64,000 bases of DNA from Sulfuriferula nivalis (GCF_009937995.1 NZ_AP021881.1:1426001-1490000); one strand, 5' to 3'. Positions 36,746 to 56,057 are shown, numbered from the stretch's first letter. The notes: generated by a model not told the origin, from the letters alone. Translations and numbers: made by a program.

Positions 36746-38672
36746 TTGTAGTGCCATAATATTTTATTCAAGCCTGTTAAAAAGTGGTTTTCCCCCTTGT
36801 TTTTCTGGTACGCTCGCGGCATGTTTATTCGACGAACCCAAACCAACAACAAAACGACAGGTGAATCCTACTTCACTCACCGACTCGTTCGCTCTGAACG
36901 AGTCGGTGGCAAAGTACGGCAAGTCACTTTGTTGAATCTGGGGCGGCACTTTCCGATTGAGCAGCATGATTGGCCATTGCTGTGTCAACGAATTGACGAA
37001 TTGAACGGCAGCCAGGCTGTGTTACTGCCAGGGTCTGTACCGGAATCCCTCGAAAAAGCCGCACAACGTTATGCGGCACGACTGCTGGAAAGCATACCGC
37101 AACAAGTTGCTGCTGACTTGGGGGGTGTCACTGAACCTGCGCAGGATATTCACGAGGTAGATGTTGATACCCTGCAACTGACGAAACCCCGTGCTGTAGG
37201 GATAGAGCATCTCGGACTGTATGCGTTGTCTGAAGTCGGTTTCGTTGAGAAATTAACCGAATTGGGCATCAACGGTGTGATGCGAGCGGCGATTCTGGGC
37301 AATGTCATTGGACGTATGGCGAGACCCGCATCGGAATGGTCGACATGGAAATGGTTACGAGCGGAAAGCGCGCTGGGTGAGCTGATCGATTTCGATTACG
37401 AAGCCATGCCCCATACGCGCATGTATCAGGCTTCTGACGTACTCATCAAACACCGCGAATGCCTGGAGCAGCATATTTATGCTGCGGTCAACTCACTGTT
37501 CTGTTTGGATGAAACAGTCACATTATATGACTTGACCAACACCTATTTCGAAGGTGACGCTGCGGATAACGAGCAAGCCAAACGAGGACGTTCCAAAGAA
37601 AAGCGCAGTGATTGCCCCTTGGTCACATTGGGTGCAGTATTGGACGGGAGCGGCTTTCTCAAACGAACGAAACTGTTTGATGGCAATGTAGCCGAATGCA
37701 CCACCCTGCAAGGCATGCTGGATGGATTGAACGCACCGACAGGTGCATTGGTCATTATGGACCGAGGCATTGCGACCGAAGCGAATCTGGTTTGGCTGGT
37801 TGAACACGGTTACCGGTATTTGGTAGTCAGTCGGCGTGGTGCACGGCAATTTGATGAATTGCGTGCCATCGACATTGAAACCAGGCAGGGCGAAGCGTTA
37901 CAGATTCAGCGTGAACTCAGCGAAGATGGGCGGGAAGTTCGTTTGTACTGTCACTCCGTCGGGAGGGAGAAGAAAGAGAGTGCCATGCTCGCACGATTTG
38001 CTGCAGGATACGAAGCGGGATTGCAAAAACTGGCAGATGGCCTTGTCAAGCCGCGAGGGGAAAAGCGTTACGACAAACTCATGGAGCGCATCGGGCGACT
38101 CAAGGAAAAAAGCCGGGGTGCCAGCCAGCATTACCAGATTGAGCTCACGGCAAATGAATCGGGCAAGCAAGCTACCCAGTTGACGTGGACAAAGATGCCC
38201 ATAGACGGCACCATGATGACCCACCCTGGCGTGTATTGCCTGCGCAGCAACGAAACGGATTGGGATGCAGAAAAGTTGTGGCGTACCTATACGATGCTGA
38301 CCGATCTGGAAAGCGTGTTTCGCACCCTGAAAAGTGAATTGGGGTTGCGCCCTGTACACCACTCGAAACAAGCGCGTGTCGATGGGCATTTGTTCATTAC
38401 CGCACTGGCGTATCAAGCGGTACAAATCATACGCACGAAACTCAAAACAGCCAGCATTCACCTGTCGTGGACAGGATTGCGCGCCACACTCGGCGTACAG
38501 CGCCGGGTAACTGCCACATTCAAACGCAGTGATGGCAGCACATTGCATGTGCGCAAAACCACCGTCGCTGAACCAGACCTGATGAATATCTACAAAATAC
38601 TGGGAGTAACTCCTGCACCTGGCGGCATTAAAAAAATGATCATTTGACCAAAATGACGAGCTTGTAGTGCCA
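36746..38672 (+). mobile_element. IS1634-type element (ends uncertain)
   Basis: A transposase gene with non-coding flanks. The 11-mer TTGTAGTGCCA occurs in direct orientation at 36746-36756 and 38662-38672, bracketing the gene. It may be a target duplication or part of the ends; no convincing terminal inverted repeat was found by eye, so the limits given are approximate. Confidence 0.6.
36821..38647 (+). CDS. IS1634/IS4-type DDE transposase
   Basis: A 608-residue transposase of the IS1634 group. Acidic catalytic residues are visible in LYDLTNTYFEGDA, LVIMDRGIATE and DLESVFRTLKSELGLRPVHH. MFIRRTQTNNK at 36821 is the common start for this family; an upstream in-frame ATG at 36797 is less likely. 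The frame is intact. Confidence 0.9.
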   Translation: MFIRRTQTNNKTTGESYFTHRLVRSERVGGKVRQVTLLNLGRHFPIEQHDWPLLCQRIDELNGSQAVLLPGSVPESLEKAAQRYAARLLESIPQQVAADLGGVTEPAQDIHEVDVDTLQLTKPRAVGIEHLGLYALSEVGFVEKLTELGINGVMRAAILGNVIGRMARPASEWSTWKWLRAESALGELIDFDYEAMPHTRMYQASDVLIKHRECLEQHIYAAVNSLFCLDETVTLYDLTNTYFEGDAADNEQAKRGRSKEKRSDCPLVTLGAVLDGSGFLKRTKLFDGNVAECTTLQGMLDGLNAPTGALVIMDRGIATEANLVWLVEHGYRYLVVSRRGARQFDELRAIDIETRQGEALQIQRELSEDGREVRLYCHSVGREKKESAMLARFAAGYEAGLQKLADGLVKPRGEKRYDKLMERIGRLKEKSRGASQHYQIELTANESGKQATQLTWTKMPIDGTMMTHPGVYCLRSNETDWDAEKLWRTYTMLTDLESVFRTLKSELGLRPVHHSKQARVDGHLFITALAYQAVQIIRTKLKTASIHLSWTGLRATLGVQRRVTATFKRSDGSTLHVRKTTVAEPDLMNIYKILGVTPAPGGIKKMII

Positions 38673-38889
38673 CTCCGATTTTTTTATCAATACAACATGT
38701 TGATAATAAAGTGAATATTTTTTAGTGTGTTAAAGTTGGGTTAAGTAGCGGTGGGGTGCCAGATCAAGTTAACCTGCAGACTGATACGAAGCCCAGTTAA
38801 ATTGCTGCCTACATCGCCTGAATTCGGAGCGTGACCTTATGTTGCCGATAACATTGGAGGTCGTTGAAAATTTTGATGCGACCCAAGGA

Positions 38890-39720
38890 CTACAGTACGG
38901 AACCATCCTGCAGTTTTTGCTTGAAACGATCAGCAAAGCGCATCAGAGGCGCGCCGTCTATGATGTCGTGATCGGCACCTAAATTCATCTGGATGAAATC
39001 ACGCTCCACTGCTACACCGTCATCCAATACAACTTTACTGTAACTTGCGCCTATGGACAAAGTCAGGGTCATAGGGGTGATGGGTATAATCACTGCAGGG
39101 CCTGTTGCGTTCATACCCATAGACGTAATACCTACTGTACCCGCAACCTGTTTGAATGAATGTGGGTTACGCCGGATTTCTATCCAGACGAGTTTGCGTA
39201 GCCAGGTGGGTAGTGAGAAAAACAACTTTTCCAATGCTGTCATAGGTCCCGTCTCACCAACAGGGGCTGTTTTTGCCACGTGAATTTCCTGAGCGATGAC
39301 GTCAATTGATTTTTGATTAGCGTTGCGTATTAGTTGTGTGATGGGCATGGTGTGACCATCTACCTCGCGCTCGACCATGATTGCCAGGTCTACCTCATCA
39401 AAGATGACCAGTCTGGATTTCCCATGTCGATATGCCTGTATGGATTTGTCTTCATTGATTGCGCAGGCCAGTGTTTTGGCGATGTAAGTCGTCATGGAAA
39501 TACGCATACCCTGCTGTGTATTATGCTTTTCCAGATGTGTACGTATTTTTGCGAGATCGGCTTCAAACAATAAATTAATTGTGTTCTTACGACGTCCTTC
39601 TGCCATGACGTCGAGTATGAAGTGACGTAATTTTGGATAGGGGCGATGTGTTACAGGATAAGGCGGTTGTTTGAACAGGGCAATTAACTGGGAAAATGCC
39701 TGGGCAAAATTAATTGCCAT
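38890..39720 (-). CDS. 2-oxoacid-dehydrogenase-type (CAT-fold) acyltransferase, stand-alone
   Basis: A 276-residue protein equal to the catalytic domain of dihydrolipoamide acyltransferases, without lipoyl or E1-binding domains. The family motif HxxxDG is visible in GADHDIIDGAPLMRF near the C-terminus, so it is probably active. It starts 2 bases before the stop of the oxoamine-synthase gene and is the last gene of the PKS operon. It may transfer or release an acyl chain made by the PKS, or acylate the amine product. The 240 bases after it (38648-38889) hold no gene. Confidence 0.8.
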   Translation of the reverse strand: MAINFAQAFSQLIALFKQPPYPVTHRPYPKLRHFILDVMAEGRRKNTINLLFEADLAKIRTHLEKHNTQQGMRISMTTYIAKTLACAINEDKSIQAYRHGKSRLVIFDEVDLAIMVEREVDGHTMPITQLIRNANQKSIDVIAQEIHVAKTAPVGETGPMTALEKLFFSLPTWLRKLVWIEIRRNPHSFKQVAGTVGITSMGMNATGPAVIIPITPMTLTLSIGASYSKVVLDDGVAVERDFIQMNLGADHDIIDGAPLMRFADRFKQKLQDGSVL

Positions 39721-39722
39721 GT

Positions 39723-48643
<8,921 letters not shown>

Positions 48644-48860
48644 TCGATTCGATCTTCTGTTAGTGATATATTGCTCATCGCCAATGTTTAATAAAGGCAA
48701 ACGTCGCGTTCCATAGTATGCCTGTCAGCTCATGCATTGTGCTGAAATGATTTGCGGTTTTTGCATCAGCTATTTTGTAGTCGTGAGCGGCTAGGGTGCG
48801 TGCTGTCCTGAGTCATTGCCAGGAATCCATTGCTCAAATCAGCAGCCTATCCACCCCTCT

Positions 48861-49229
48861 TTACCTACCAATTAGCAGCTTAAGCGCCTCCTCAACACGC
48901 TTCAGGTGGTTAGTGCTCAGCATCGCCAGCGGTTTATCGCCCATAAAACGCTGGTTTGAAATGGCGCGGATTTGATCGATGAGCAAATCCGTGTCCTGAG
49001 TTAGTCCTGGTTGATTTATCAAAGCAATACGAATCGGAAAGTAGTCTTTGTCTCGCTTCACGTTAGTGGTTCCCATCACAACAATAGTAGTTGGATGGCC
49101 ATTCGCATTTAAAAGGTCGGTCTGAATGACCAAGGCTGGGCGATTACGTTTGCCTGGTTCTTCTTTGTGCGTTTGCGGTTCGAAGTTGACCTCCCAGACC
49201 TGTCCCCGCAAAACATTAGTCAAGGCCAT
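48861..49229 (-). CDS. MazF/PemK-family toxin
   Basis: A 122-residue toxin with the fold signature RGQVWEVNFEPQTHKEEPGKRN and RPALVIQTD; family members are ribosome-independent mRNA endonucleases. The ATG at 49229 is preferred because it directly precedes the conserved first strand; the frame is open further. It overlaps the antitoxin gene by 14 bases. The pair sits between the PKS and the capsule genes. Confidence 0.85.
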   Translation of the reverse strand: MALTNVLRGQVWEVNFEPQTHKEEPGKRNRPALVIQTDLLNANGHPTTIVVMGTTNVKRDKDYFPIRIALINQPGLTQDTDLLIDQIRAISNQRFMGDKPLAMLSTNHLKRVEEALKLLIGR

Positions 49230-49446
49230 CTGCCAGTGAGCCTTCGAGTGATTCATTAAAAGAGAGGTGTTCGGCGGCAAGTTCTCTCGACAGCATGGCA
49301 ATATGCTCAGCCATCACCCGTTCGTTTTTCTCATTAACCGCCTGGCGGATATAATCTGAACTCTTTAGGCCGATGGCGTTAGCCATAGAGCGTGTTTGTT
49401 GGGCGAATTCATCGCCAGCTCGAAATGAAAGCGTCGTGGCATGCAT
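49216..49446 (-). CDS. Antitoxin partner of the MazF-like toxin
   Basis: A 76-residue protein with a ribbon-helix-helix-like start (MHATTLSFRAGDEFAQQTRS) and an acidic C-terminal helix that would bind the toxin. AAGGAGAT directly precedes the ATG at 49446. Order antitoxin-toxin with overlap is standard for type II modules. About 90 bases of non-coding sequence separate it from the TnpB remnant. Confidence 0.78.
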   Translation of the reverse strand: MHATTLSFRAGDEFAQQTRSMANAIGLKSSDYIRQAVNEKNERVMAEHIAMLSRELAAEHLSFNESLEGSLADGLD

Positions 49447-49533
49447 GCAAATCTCCTTGTGTATGAAAGTAATACCTAATATTAGCACAAAAATGTAATA
49501 CGTTTATCTGCCAGCGTTAGACAAATAACTTGA

Positions 49534-49781
49534 CATCCTCCCCTCCCAGAAGGAAGGGGATTCCTACGGCGCTACGCGGTGATTTGCGAGGTCGCTTCGG
49601 TGGGTTCCTGCTTCATCGAGCGACCTGACTGCGCCGACTCTCCACAGGCTAACAAGCGGTATCCCCGCTCTAAAACATTGATCGCGCCGACCACATCGGC
49701 GTTATTTTCGTAGCCACAATCTACGCACAGAAACTTTGCCTGTGTGAGCCGATTGTCTTTTGATACGTGACCGCTGATCAA
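49534..49781 (-). mobile_element. IS200/IS605 remnant: C-terminal TnpB fragment and right-end hairpin
   Basis: About 69 codons of an RNA-guided-nuclease-type TnpB remain, covering the C-terminal zinc finger ([20 protein letters not shown]) and tail. The upstream CxxC pair and the RuvC core are gone. The non-coding part at 49534-49571 keeps the typical right-end hairpin (CCCCT pairing with AGGGG around 49540-49559), the region from which omega-RNA is made. The fragment begins exactly at the stop codon of the wza-like gene. Confidence 0.8.
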
Positions 49782-51013
49782 AATTTAATCGTACCCACGT
49801 TCACAATCGGATAAATCACCGACACCACAATATTCAAGAATTTCTGCAAATCAGCACCTGGCGCATTGGATACATACAATACATCTTTGTTATCAATCGG
49901 GAAGCTTTGTGCGACAAAAAAGCTCGCTGGGTCTTTCAGATTAAGTTGGTAAACCACAGGCACTTTACCATCTGGCGTAGTTTTAGGCGGTGTTTTCCAG
50001 TTCAATGCTTTACTATCTTCCAAACGGAAAATGAACACCGCGCGCGCATCAGCGCGTGAATCTTGTAAACCACCTGCTCGTGCCAATGCCTGCGCCAGTG
50101 AAATCCCTTGCGCCTCAAAATTGATTTCTTCGTTTTTGCCTGTTGCGCCCAGTACCGTAAAGCTCAGTGGCTGGAATAACGCCGTGACCACGTCACCCGG
50201 CTGCAAAACGATATTTTGCTTCGGGTCGCGAATAATCGTATCCAGCGGTAATGCTTGCACTTTATCGCCACGCGTTACTTGCAGCGTCATCTTGTTCACT
50301 GACTGACGCACGCCACCAGCAGCAGCAAGCGCATCCAGTAACCGCTCGCCACGCGCGGTAAGTGGCATCCGCGTACTCGCGCCGACCTCGCCGACCACGG
50401 TAACATTGGCCGTATTGTTGCGGATAATACGTACCAGCACCTGTGGTTGATTTGCCTTGCTTTTTAAGCGCTGTACGACTTCAGCTTCAATTTGTTGTGG
50501 CGTTTTGCCTGCGGATGCGATTTGCCCAGCAAAAGGAATATTAATCATCCCGTTACTGCCCACCATTTGCTCAGGGAAAGTCGTTACTCGCGTGGTTGAA
50601 GGCCCCATGCGTGGATCAATTGCCGCGCCACCAAATAACATCGCGGGCGGCGCCTCCCAAATAGATACCTCAATGACATCACCAGCACCAATGACATAGC
50701 CTAGGTGGTTTGTGTTGTCGAATGCTTCAGAAAACAAGGCCTTTTTTTGATCCGCGAGCAACTTGCGCGCAACGGCATCATCAATATCAACGATTTGTAT
50801 GCCCTCTACACGTGGGCTATCGGTACTCTCTAATACTTGCTGACGGCTAGGGCCAGATGATGGCAGCCAGTCTGGATAGGAAGCGCAGCCACTAAGACTG
50901 GACGCAATAATCAACGAGCTGAGTAAGGTGCGTACTAAAGGATAATTAACTGAGGTAATTGGTTTCAATGGGGGTAATCCAAGTAAATGAAATTTAAATT
51001 TTGCCGCAAGCAT
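49778..51013 (-). CDS. Outer-membrane polysaccharide export lipoprotein (Wza/BexD/CtrA type)
   Basis: A protein of about 411 residues that forms the outer-membrane channel for capsule export. A hydrophobic segment ends in the lipobox SLSGC. A poly-saccharide-export domain (YVIGAGDVIEVSIWEAP, then MINIPFAGQIASAGKTPQQIE) and two SLBB-type beta-grasp repeats follow. The start is uncertain: ATG 51013 gives a long leader before the signal segment, and TTG codons lie both upstream (51031) and inside. It is the partner of KpsE/KpsM/KpsT at the right end of the window. Its stop codon is the junction with the TnpB remnant. Confidence 0.88.
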   Translation of the reverse strand: MLAAKFKFHLLGLPPLKPITSVNYPLVRTLLSSLIIASSLSGCASYPDWLPSSGPSRQQVLESTDSPRVEGIQIVDIDDAVARKLLADQKKALFSEAFDNTNHLGYVIGAGDVIEVSIWEAPPAMLFGGAAIDPRMGPSTTRVTTFPEQMVGSNGMINIPFAGQIASAGKTPQQIEAEVVQRLKSKANQPQVLVRIIRNNTANVTVVGEVGASTRMPLTARGERLLDALAAAGGVRQSVNKMTLQVTRGDKVQALPLDTIIRDPKQNIVLQPGDVVTALFQPLSFTVLGATGKNEEINFEAQGISLAQALARAGGLQDSRADARAVFIFRLEDSKALNWKTPPKTTPDGKVPVVYQLNLKDPASFFVAQSFPIDNKDVLYVSNAPGADLQKFLNIVVSVIYPIVNVGTIKF

Positions 51014-51130
51014 AGTGCAGACATGCTGCAATTATGTATGCGTCGCTATTAAGCAGGTGCAAGGCTGCGCTGTAGCTTCCAGCCAACTTGTCCGTTCTCT
51101 TGCCCAAGAGTAAAATGTTCAAAAAATATC

Positions 51131-51388
51131 CTATGCAGCCAAGCCAGATTGTTGTGTATATAACTCAAATAAATACTCAGGTGCGAAATCAGCGCCGTTA
51201 TCCCAAACCACCGTGCCCATGATGGCATCCTGTTTAGCGGTCATAAATAAACGTTCATCATGCAGTGGTTCAAAAACATCGCCCCATAGTGCATTGGATA
51301 AATCAATTTCGCCCGAAGTACCATTGTTAAATTGGACAAATAATTTATAACCTAAACGTGGCTCAACATATTCTGTATGTAAAAACAT
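51131..51388 (-). CDS. DUF2442 protein
   Basis: An 85-residue protein starting MFLHTEYVEPRLGYKLFVQF, with FNNGTSGEIDLSNALWG and TVVWDNGADFAPEYLFEL, the usual DUF2442 blocks. It lies 5 bases after the DUF4160 gene. The pair DUF4160-DUF2442 recurs in bacteria and has been suggested to be a toxin-antitoxin-like module; this is not proven here. Confidence 0.8.
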   Translation of the reverse strand: MFLHTEYVEPRLGYKLFVQFNNGTSGEIDLSNALWGDVFEPLHDERLFMTAKQDAIMGTVVWDNGADFAPEYLFELYTQQSGLAA

Positions 51389-51393
51389 AATAA

Positions 51394-51651
51394 TTACTCC
51401 AAAGGGGCAATGGGTTTTAATGGTTTGCGCGTTTGTGCTAATTGCCAATCTTCCATCAACTCAGCCTGATGCAAATCTAACCATTCAAGTGTCGCCCGTA
51501 ACGCACGCTTAGGGAATGTGCCACGGACTACACCCGTTTGAATTTCAACTGTAATTTCATAGTCACCATAACGCGCATGGAAATGCGGTAATGGGTGATC
51601 AACCCAGTTCATAAAAATAATAATACCAAGAAAACGGCTTAATTCAGGCAC
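51394..51651 (-). CDS. DUF4160 protein
   Basis: An 85-residue protein with the DUF4160 signature [19 protein letters not shown]. It overlaps the end of rmlB by 8 bases and precedes the DUF2442 gene, so the pair has been placed inside the capsule operon by insertion or horizontal transfer. Confidence 0.8.
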   Translation of the reverse strand: MPELSRFLGIIIFMNWVDHPLPHFHARYGDYEITVEIQTGVVRGTFPKRALRATLEWLDLHQAELMEDWQLAQTRKPLKPIAPLE

Positions 51652-52714
51652 TCGTCACCTCGCCATAGTGTTTACCTACCCAATCCCGATATTCACCCGA
51701 TTGCACATTCGCCACCCAGTCGGCATTATCCAAATACCATTGTACGGTTTTGCGTATTCCTGTGGCGAAAGTTTCTGCGGGTCGCCAGCCTAGTTCACGT
51801 TCGATTTTGCTCGCGTCAATTGCATAGCGGCGATCATGGCCGAGGCGGTCGGCTACATAAGTTACTTGCTCGTTATAAGGTTTGCCATCGGAGCGTGGGC
51901 GTAGCTCGTCAAGCAAGGCGCATACGGTCTTCACAATCTCGATATTCGGCATTTCATTCCAGCCCCCGATGTTATATACCTCGCCTGGTTGTCCGGCTTC
52001 CAGCACCCGCCGTATCGCGCTGCAATGGTCTTTGACATATAGCCAGTCGCGTATCTGCATACCATCTCCGTACACCGGCAATGACTTGCCTGCCAATGCG
52101 TTGACTATCATCAATGGGATGAGTTTTTCCGGGAAATGGAACGGCCCGTAGTTATTGGAGCAGTTAGTCGTTAACACGGGCAAGCCGTAGGTATGATGAT
52201 AAGCCCGTACCAAATGGTCAGACGCGGCTTTAGAAGCAGAATATGGACTATTCGGTTCATAGCGATGCATTTCGGTAAAAGCAGGCTCATCCTTGGCTAG
52301 CGAACCGTAAACCTCATCGGTAGAAACGTGCAGGAAACGAAAATTCGCCTTGTCCTCGCCTGTTAGCATATTCCAATAACCGCGCACAGCTTCGAGCAAG
52401 TGGAAAGTGCCGACGATATTGGTTTGAATGAAATCTTCTGGGCCATGAATCGAACGATCAACGTGCGATTCAGCAGCAAAATTCACCACTGCACGCGGCG
52501 CGTGACGCTTGAGCAAATCCGCAACCAGCGCGCTATCGCCAATATCGCCGTGAACAAATATGTGCCGCGCATCGCCCTGCAAGCTGTCCAGGTTTTTAAG
52601 ATTGCCCGCGTAGGTGAGATTATCCAGATTGATGACAGGCTCATCGCATTGTGCGAGCCAGTCGAGAACAAAGTTAGAGCCAATAAAACCGGCTGAACCA
52701 GTGACTAAAATCAT
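51644..52714 (-). CDS. rmlB: dTDP-glucose 4,6-dehydratase
   Basis: A 356-residue SDR enzyme converting dTDP-glucose to dTDP-4-keto-6-deoxyglucose, the branch point for rhamnose and other deoxy-sugars. It shows the NAD-binding [12 protein letters not shown], the catalytic DE pair in STDEVYG and the YxxxK of [11 protein letters not shown]. RmlA, RmlC and RmlD are not in the window. It points to a deoxyhexose in the capsule. Confidence 0.95.
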   Translation of the reverse strand: MILVTGSAGFIGSNFVLDWLAQCDEPVINLDNLTYAGNLKNLDSLQGDARHIFVHGDIGDSALVADLLKRHAPRAVVNFAAESHVDRSIHGPEDFIQTNIVGTFHLLEAVRGYWNMLTGEDKANFRFLHVSTDEVYGSLAKDEPAFTEMHRYEPNSPYSASKAASDHLVRAYHHTYGLPVLTTNCSNNYGPFHFPEKLIPLMIVNALAGKSLPVYGDGMQIRDWLYVKDHCSAIRRVLEAGQPGEVYNIGGWNEMPNIEIVKTVCALLDELRPRSDGKPYNEQVTYVADRLGHDRRYAIDASKIERELGWRPAETFATGIRKTVQWYLDNADWVANVQSGEYRDWVGKHYGEVTSA

Positions 52715-52740
52715 AAGGTTATTTCCTTCGGTAAGTGGTT

Positions 52741-55116
52741 CTAATTTATTTTTAATGGATATCCATGATGCGGTGATTTGACATCATGGTTACCTAACCC
52801 AAAATCCTCGGTGGTTAGCGTTAAATTAGGGTTGTAATAGGGGTCAGTTTTTAGCAAATCGCCCCATTTTTTTTGCATAAAGGTGAATTCGCTTAAAAAT
52901 CTGGCTTGTTTCTCCGGGGTGTTTTCTTGCCCTCGGCTTATCGATTCGTGGTGGTACAGCGTGGCATACGGGGTATAAATATTGCGGTAGCCTGCTTCCC
53001 GTAATTTAATACAAAAATCCACATCATTAAAAGATACGGTCAGATTTTCTTCATCCAAACCATTTACTTGCGCATACACTGACTTTCTCACTAACAGGCA
53101 GGCGGCAGTCACAGCGGAAAGAGTTTGAGTGAGCTTTGCGCGACCGAAATAACCCCAATCATTGCCATCAAAAAATTTATGCGCGTGGCTTATGAAACCA
53201 CCTATCCCTAAAATTACTCCAGCGTGTTGTATTGTGCCATCGAAATATAGTAATCTCGCCCCCACTGCACCCACTTCTGGGCGCAGTACATGGCTGACCA
53301 TTTCATGCAGCCAGTCGGCGTGTATCGCTTCAATGTCATTGTTCACCAAGCCGATGATTTCACCTTTGGCCAAAGTCACCGCGTAATTATTGATGGCCGA
53401 GTAATTAAACGGCGCATCATATCGGATAACCTTAAAGCGGCTGTCCTTGCCCAATGCAGCTAGATATTTCAGCGTAGCAGGGTCGCTGCTTTGGTTATCC
53501 AACACCAGCACTTCAAAATTAGGATAGTCGGTTTTGGTTTGCAGGCTCTCTATACATTTCCTCAGCACATCCACTTGATCGCGGGTGGGGATAATCAGCG
53601 TTACCAAGGGTAGCTGATCAGGCAGGGCGTAACGTACACGGTAACCATATACAATCAGCTCTGCTTTGGCATTTACACCTTGGCGTTCGAAGTGTGCATT
53701 AATTGCACGTTCACCCGCAATCATGGCATAAGGCTTGGCATCTGACGATGATGCTGTACTTTCTGCATGCACGCGCCAGTGGTAAAGTATGCGGGGGATA
53801 TGCCGAATCTGCTTAGGGTTGTTGATGCGTTCAATACAGCGCAACGCCAAATCATAATCCTGTGCACCCTCAAACCCTAGCCTGAAACCACCCACCTCAT
53901 GCATCAGCGATGTTCGGTAAACGCCCAGATGCGAGAACATATTTTGCGAATAAAATAAATCAGGATTCCAGTCTGATTTGAAATACGGCTCAGAACGGTA
54001 TCCCAATTCATCTATCTTGTCTTCATCCGAATAAATCAGAGCCACATCAGGGTAACGGTTAATCTCCACCGCGACATGATACAAAGCCTGGGCTGGCAAT
54101 ACATCATCCTGATCCATCAACACCACAAACTCACCTGTTGCTAATGCCAGTGCACTGTTCGATGCGGCAGATATGTGGCCATTTACAGGGCGAAATACCG
54201 TTTTGATACGCTTATCTTTGGCAACATAAGCGGCTATCATTTCGTGGGTATGGCTATCTGTCGAGGCATCATCGGCAATACATAGCTCCCAATAAGGGTA
54301 GTGCTGTGCCAGCACCGAATCCAAAGCCGCAATGAAAAAATCCACAGGCGGGTTAAATACCGGCATAAGGATAGACAACACGGGCTTAAGTGCTAATCGC
54401 GGAATGTGTTGATTGATCGCAATCACATCATCCGCCGTGAGCGTGTCGTTACGTTGAATACAGCTGGCGTAATCTGTCGTACTTGAATTCGCGCGGCGCA
54501 AATCGGCACTCCATGCATACGCGGCTGATAGATTTACCAAGGGGCGATACCAGCTAACCTGTTTGCGTTCGATAAGCGATAAATGCCGTAAGCGCCAGCT
54601 ATCCGACCACACCCGCCAGGCACGCCGAAAAAAACTCTCTAACGCAGTAATGCGATGAAAAATCAGTGCGCTTTGGGTAAATCGCCCATTGCTTTCCATT
54701 GGTGACCAGCGTACATTGTTTAAGCCCTGCGGCAGATAAACCACCTCGGTGATGGAACCCCTGCGATTTGAAGGGATAAAAATACTGTCGTCCTCAATAT
54801 AACCACACCCCAAATCAACATACAGCTTTGCAATACGGTTGCCGCCGTGCCGCACCAATGCTGCTTCAAGCAAAAACCAGCCAGCAGAGGGGGGGGGCGA
54901 TTCAGGGATTAGTTGAAAGCACGGATGATCGGTAGCGGCATAATAATCACCATTGTCTGCATTAATGACCACGACATCGTTAACGGGCAATGGCTGGACG
55001 GGGTGGAATTGGCTAGGCAGTAGCCGCAACACCCGCTCCAGCCATTGCACGAATGGCGGTGGGGGAGGCAAGAGTGTTTTTCTGACGTCGTTGATTAATT
55101 GTTTTTGATTAATCAT
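52741..55116 (-). CDS. Tandem family-2 glycosyltransferase
   Basis: A 791-residue cytoplasmic protein with two GT2 domains. The first (about 250-470) has [20 protein letters not shown] and the metal-binding LMDQDDVLP. The second (about 505-760) has [19 protein letters not shown] and VNNDIEAI. The first 240 residues are an unrecognised N-terminal region. Two active sites suggest it adds alternating sugars to the polymer. Its start overlaps the epimerase stop by 8 bases. Confidence 0.9.
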   Translation of the reverse strand: MINQKQLINDVRKTLLPPPPPFVQWLERVLRLLPSQFHPVQPLPVNDVVVINADNGDYYAATDHPCFQLIPESPPPSAGWFLLEAALVRHGGNRIAKLYVDLGCGYIEDDSIFIPSNRRGSITEVVYLPQGLNNVRWSPMESNGRFTQSALIFHRITALESFFRRAWRVWSDSWRLRHLSLIERKQVSWYRPLVNLSAAYAWSADLRRANSSTTDYASCIQRNDTLTADDVIAINQHIPRLALKPVLSILMPVFNPPVDFFIAALDSVLAQHYPYWELCIADDASTDSHTHEMIAAYVAKDKRIKTVFRPVNGHISAASNSALALATGEFVVLMDQDDVLPAQALYHVAVEINRYPDVALIYSDEDKIDELGYRSEPYFKSDWNPDLFYSQNMFSHLGVYRTSLMHEVGGFRLGFEGAQDYDLALRCIERINNPKQIRHIPRILYHWRVHAESTASSSDAKPYAMIAGERAINAHFERQGVNAKAELIVYGYRVRYALPDQLPLVTLIIPTRDQVDVLRKCIESLQTKTDYPNFEVLVLDNQSSDPATLKYLAALGKDSRFKVIRYDAPFNYSAINNYAVTLAKGEIIGLVNNDIEAIHADWLHEMVSHVLRPEVGAVGARLLYFDGTIQHAGVILGIGGFISHAHKFFDGNDWGYFGRAKLTQTLSAVTAACLLVRKSVYAQVNGLDEENLTVSFNDVDFCIKLREAGYRNIYTPYATLYHHESISRGQENTPEKQARFLSEFTFMQKKWGDLLKTDPYYNPNLTLTTEDFGLGNHDVKSPHHGYPLKIN

Positions 55117-56056
55117 TTTTTACAATATGGGTCAGCCCTTTTAACATCCATTCTGAGGTGAGTTTAATGCCCTCACGAAGTGATACTGCGGGAGCCCATC
55201 CCATCTCTTGTCGCGCTAGATTATTGCATAGCACGCTTATCGGTACATCACAATTACGAGCTGGGAGATAACGCTTTTCAATTGTATGGCCCAAAATTTC
55301 CTCAATAATACCAACAAGCTCATTCAGGCTGGTACCTACACCTTGACTAACATTGAAAATGCTTTTTGAACCATTGTAACTAACTGCGTGAGCGAATATT
55401 TCAGCTACATCATCGATATAAATATAATCCCGAATAACGCGACCATCACCCCATATCTCAATCGGCTGTCCGTTCATAGCTCTATGCAAGAATACGCTAA
55501 CAGCACCCTGAGCGGTTTCGACCCGTTGCCGCTTACCAAAAGGATTGGCAACCCGAAGAGTAACTGTTTTAATTCCGTAAATTTTTTCGTATAAATTTAG
55601 ATATTTTTCTATAGCGAGTTTAGTAATGCCGTAAGAAACCTGTGGTTCACAAGGATGAACCTCGTCAATAGGTAAGTATTGTGGTGCCCCATATACTGTA
55701 CCTCCAGACGAAATGAATATGATTTTTCGTATGTTCATTGCGACCATAGCATTCAGTATTTGTAGCGTTCCAACTAAATTGCTCTGGACATCATAAATAG
55801 GGTCGTCGTTTGAGCCTTTTGGGAGAGTGGTTGAAACAAGATGGATAACTAATTCCATGTCTTCTAATGCATGACTTATGTCGTGTACACTAAGTATGTC
55901 ACCAGTTGTCCATTCAACTTGCTCAGTTCCAGAAAACTGACGATACGGTTCGACTCTCGGGCGTTCAAATATACGTAAATGATGTCCATCAAGTAGTAAT
56001 CGATCTGCAATCGCAGATCCAATAAAGCCACCTCCACCCAAAATTACAATATTCAT
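55109..56056 (-). CDS. NAD-dependent sugar epimerase/dehydratase (SDR)
   Basis: A 315-residue extended SDR related to UDP-glucose 4-epimerase. MNIVILGGGGFIGSAIADRL is the NAD-binding start, and YGITKLAIEKY holds the catalytic Tyr-Lys pair. The frame is open further upstream, but this ATG lies 1 base after the stop of the giant glycosyltransferase gene and begins the Rossmann fold. It probably supplies a galactose-type sugar nucleotide. Confidence 0.9.
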   Translation of the reverse strand: MNIVILGGGGFIGSAIADRLLLDGHHLRIFERPRVEPYRQFSGTEQVEWTTGDILSVHDISHALEDMELVIHLVSTTLPKGSNDDPIYDVQSNLVGTLQILNAMVAMNIRKIIFISSGGTVYGAPQYLPIDEVHPCEPQVSYGITKLAIEKYLNLYEKIYGIKTVTLRVANPFGKRQRVETAQGAVSVFLHRAMNGQPIEIWGDGRVIRDYIYIDDVAEIFAHAVSYNGSKSIFNVSQGVGTSLNELVGIIEEILGHTIEKRYLPARNCDVPISVLCNNLARQEMGWAPAVSLREGIKLTSEWMLKGLTHIVKND

Positions 56057-56057
56057 C

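Noticed and set aside
37898-38548. 216-codon minus-strand reading frame
   Set aside because: It is antisense to the IS1634-type transposase catalytic domain.
33000-38760. attL/attR repeats of the tRNA-Asn 3' end
   Set aside because: No second copy of the tRNA 3' end was noticed; this needs a computed search.
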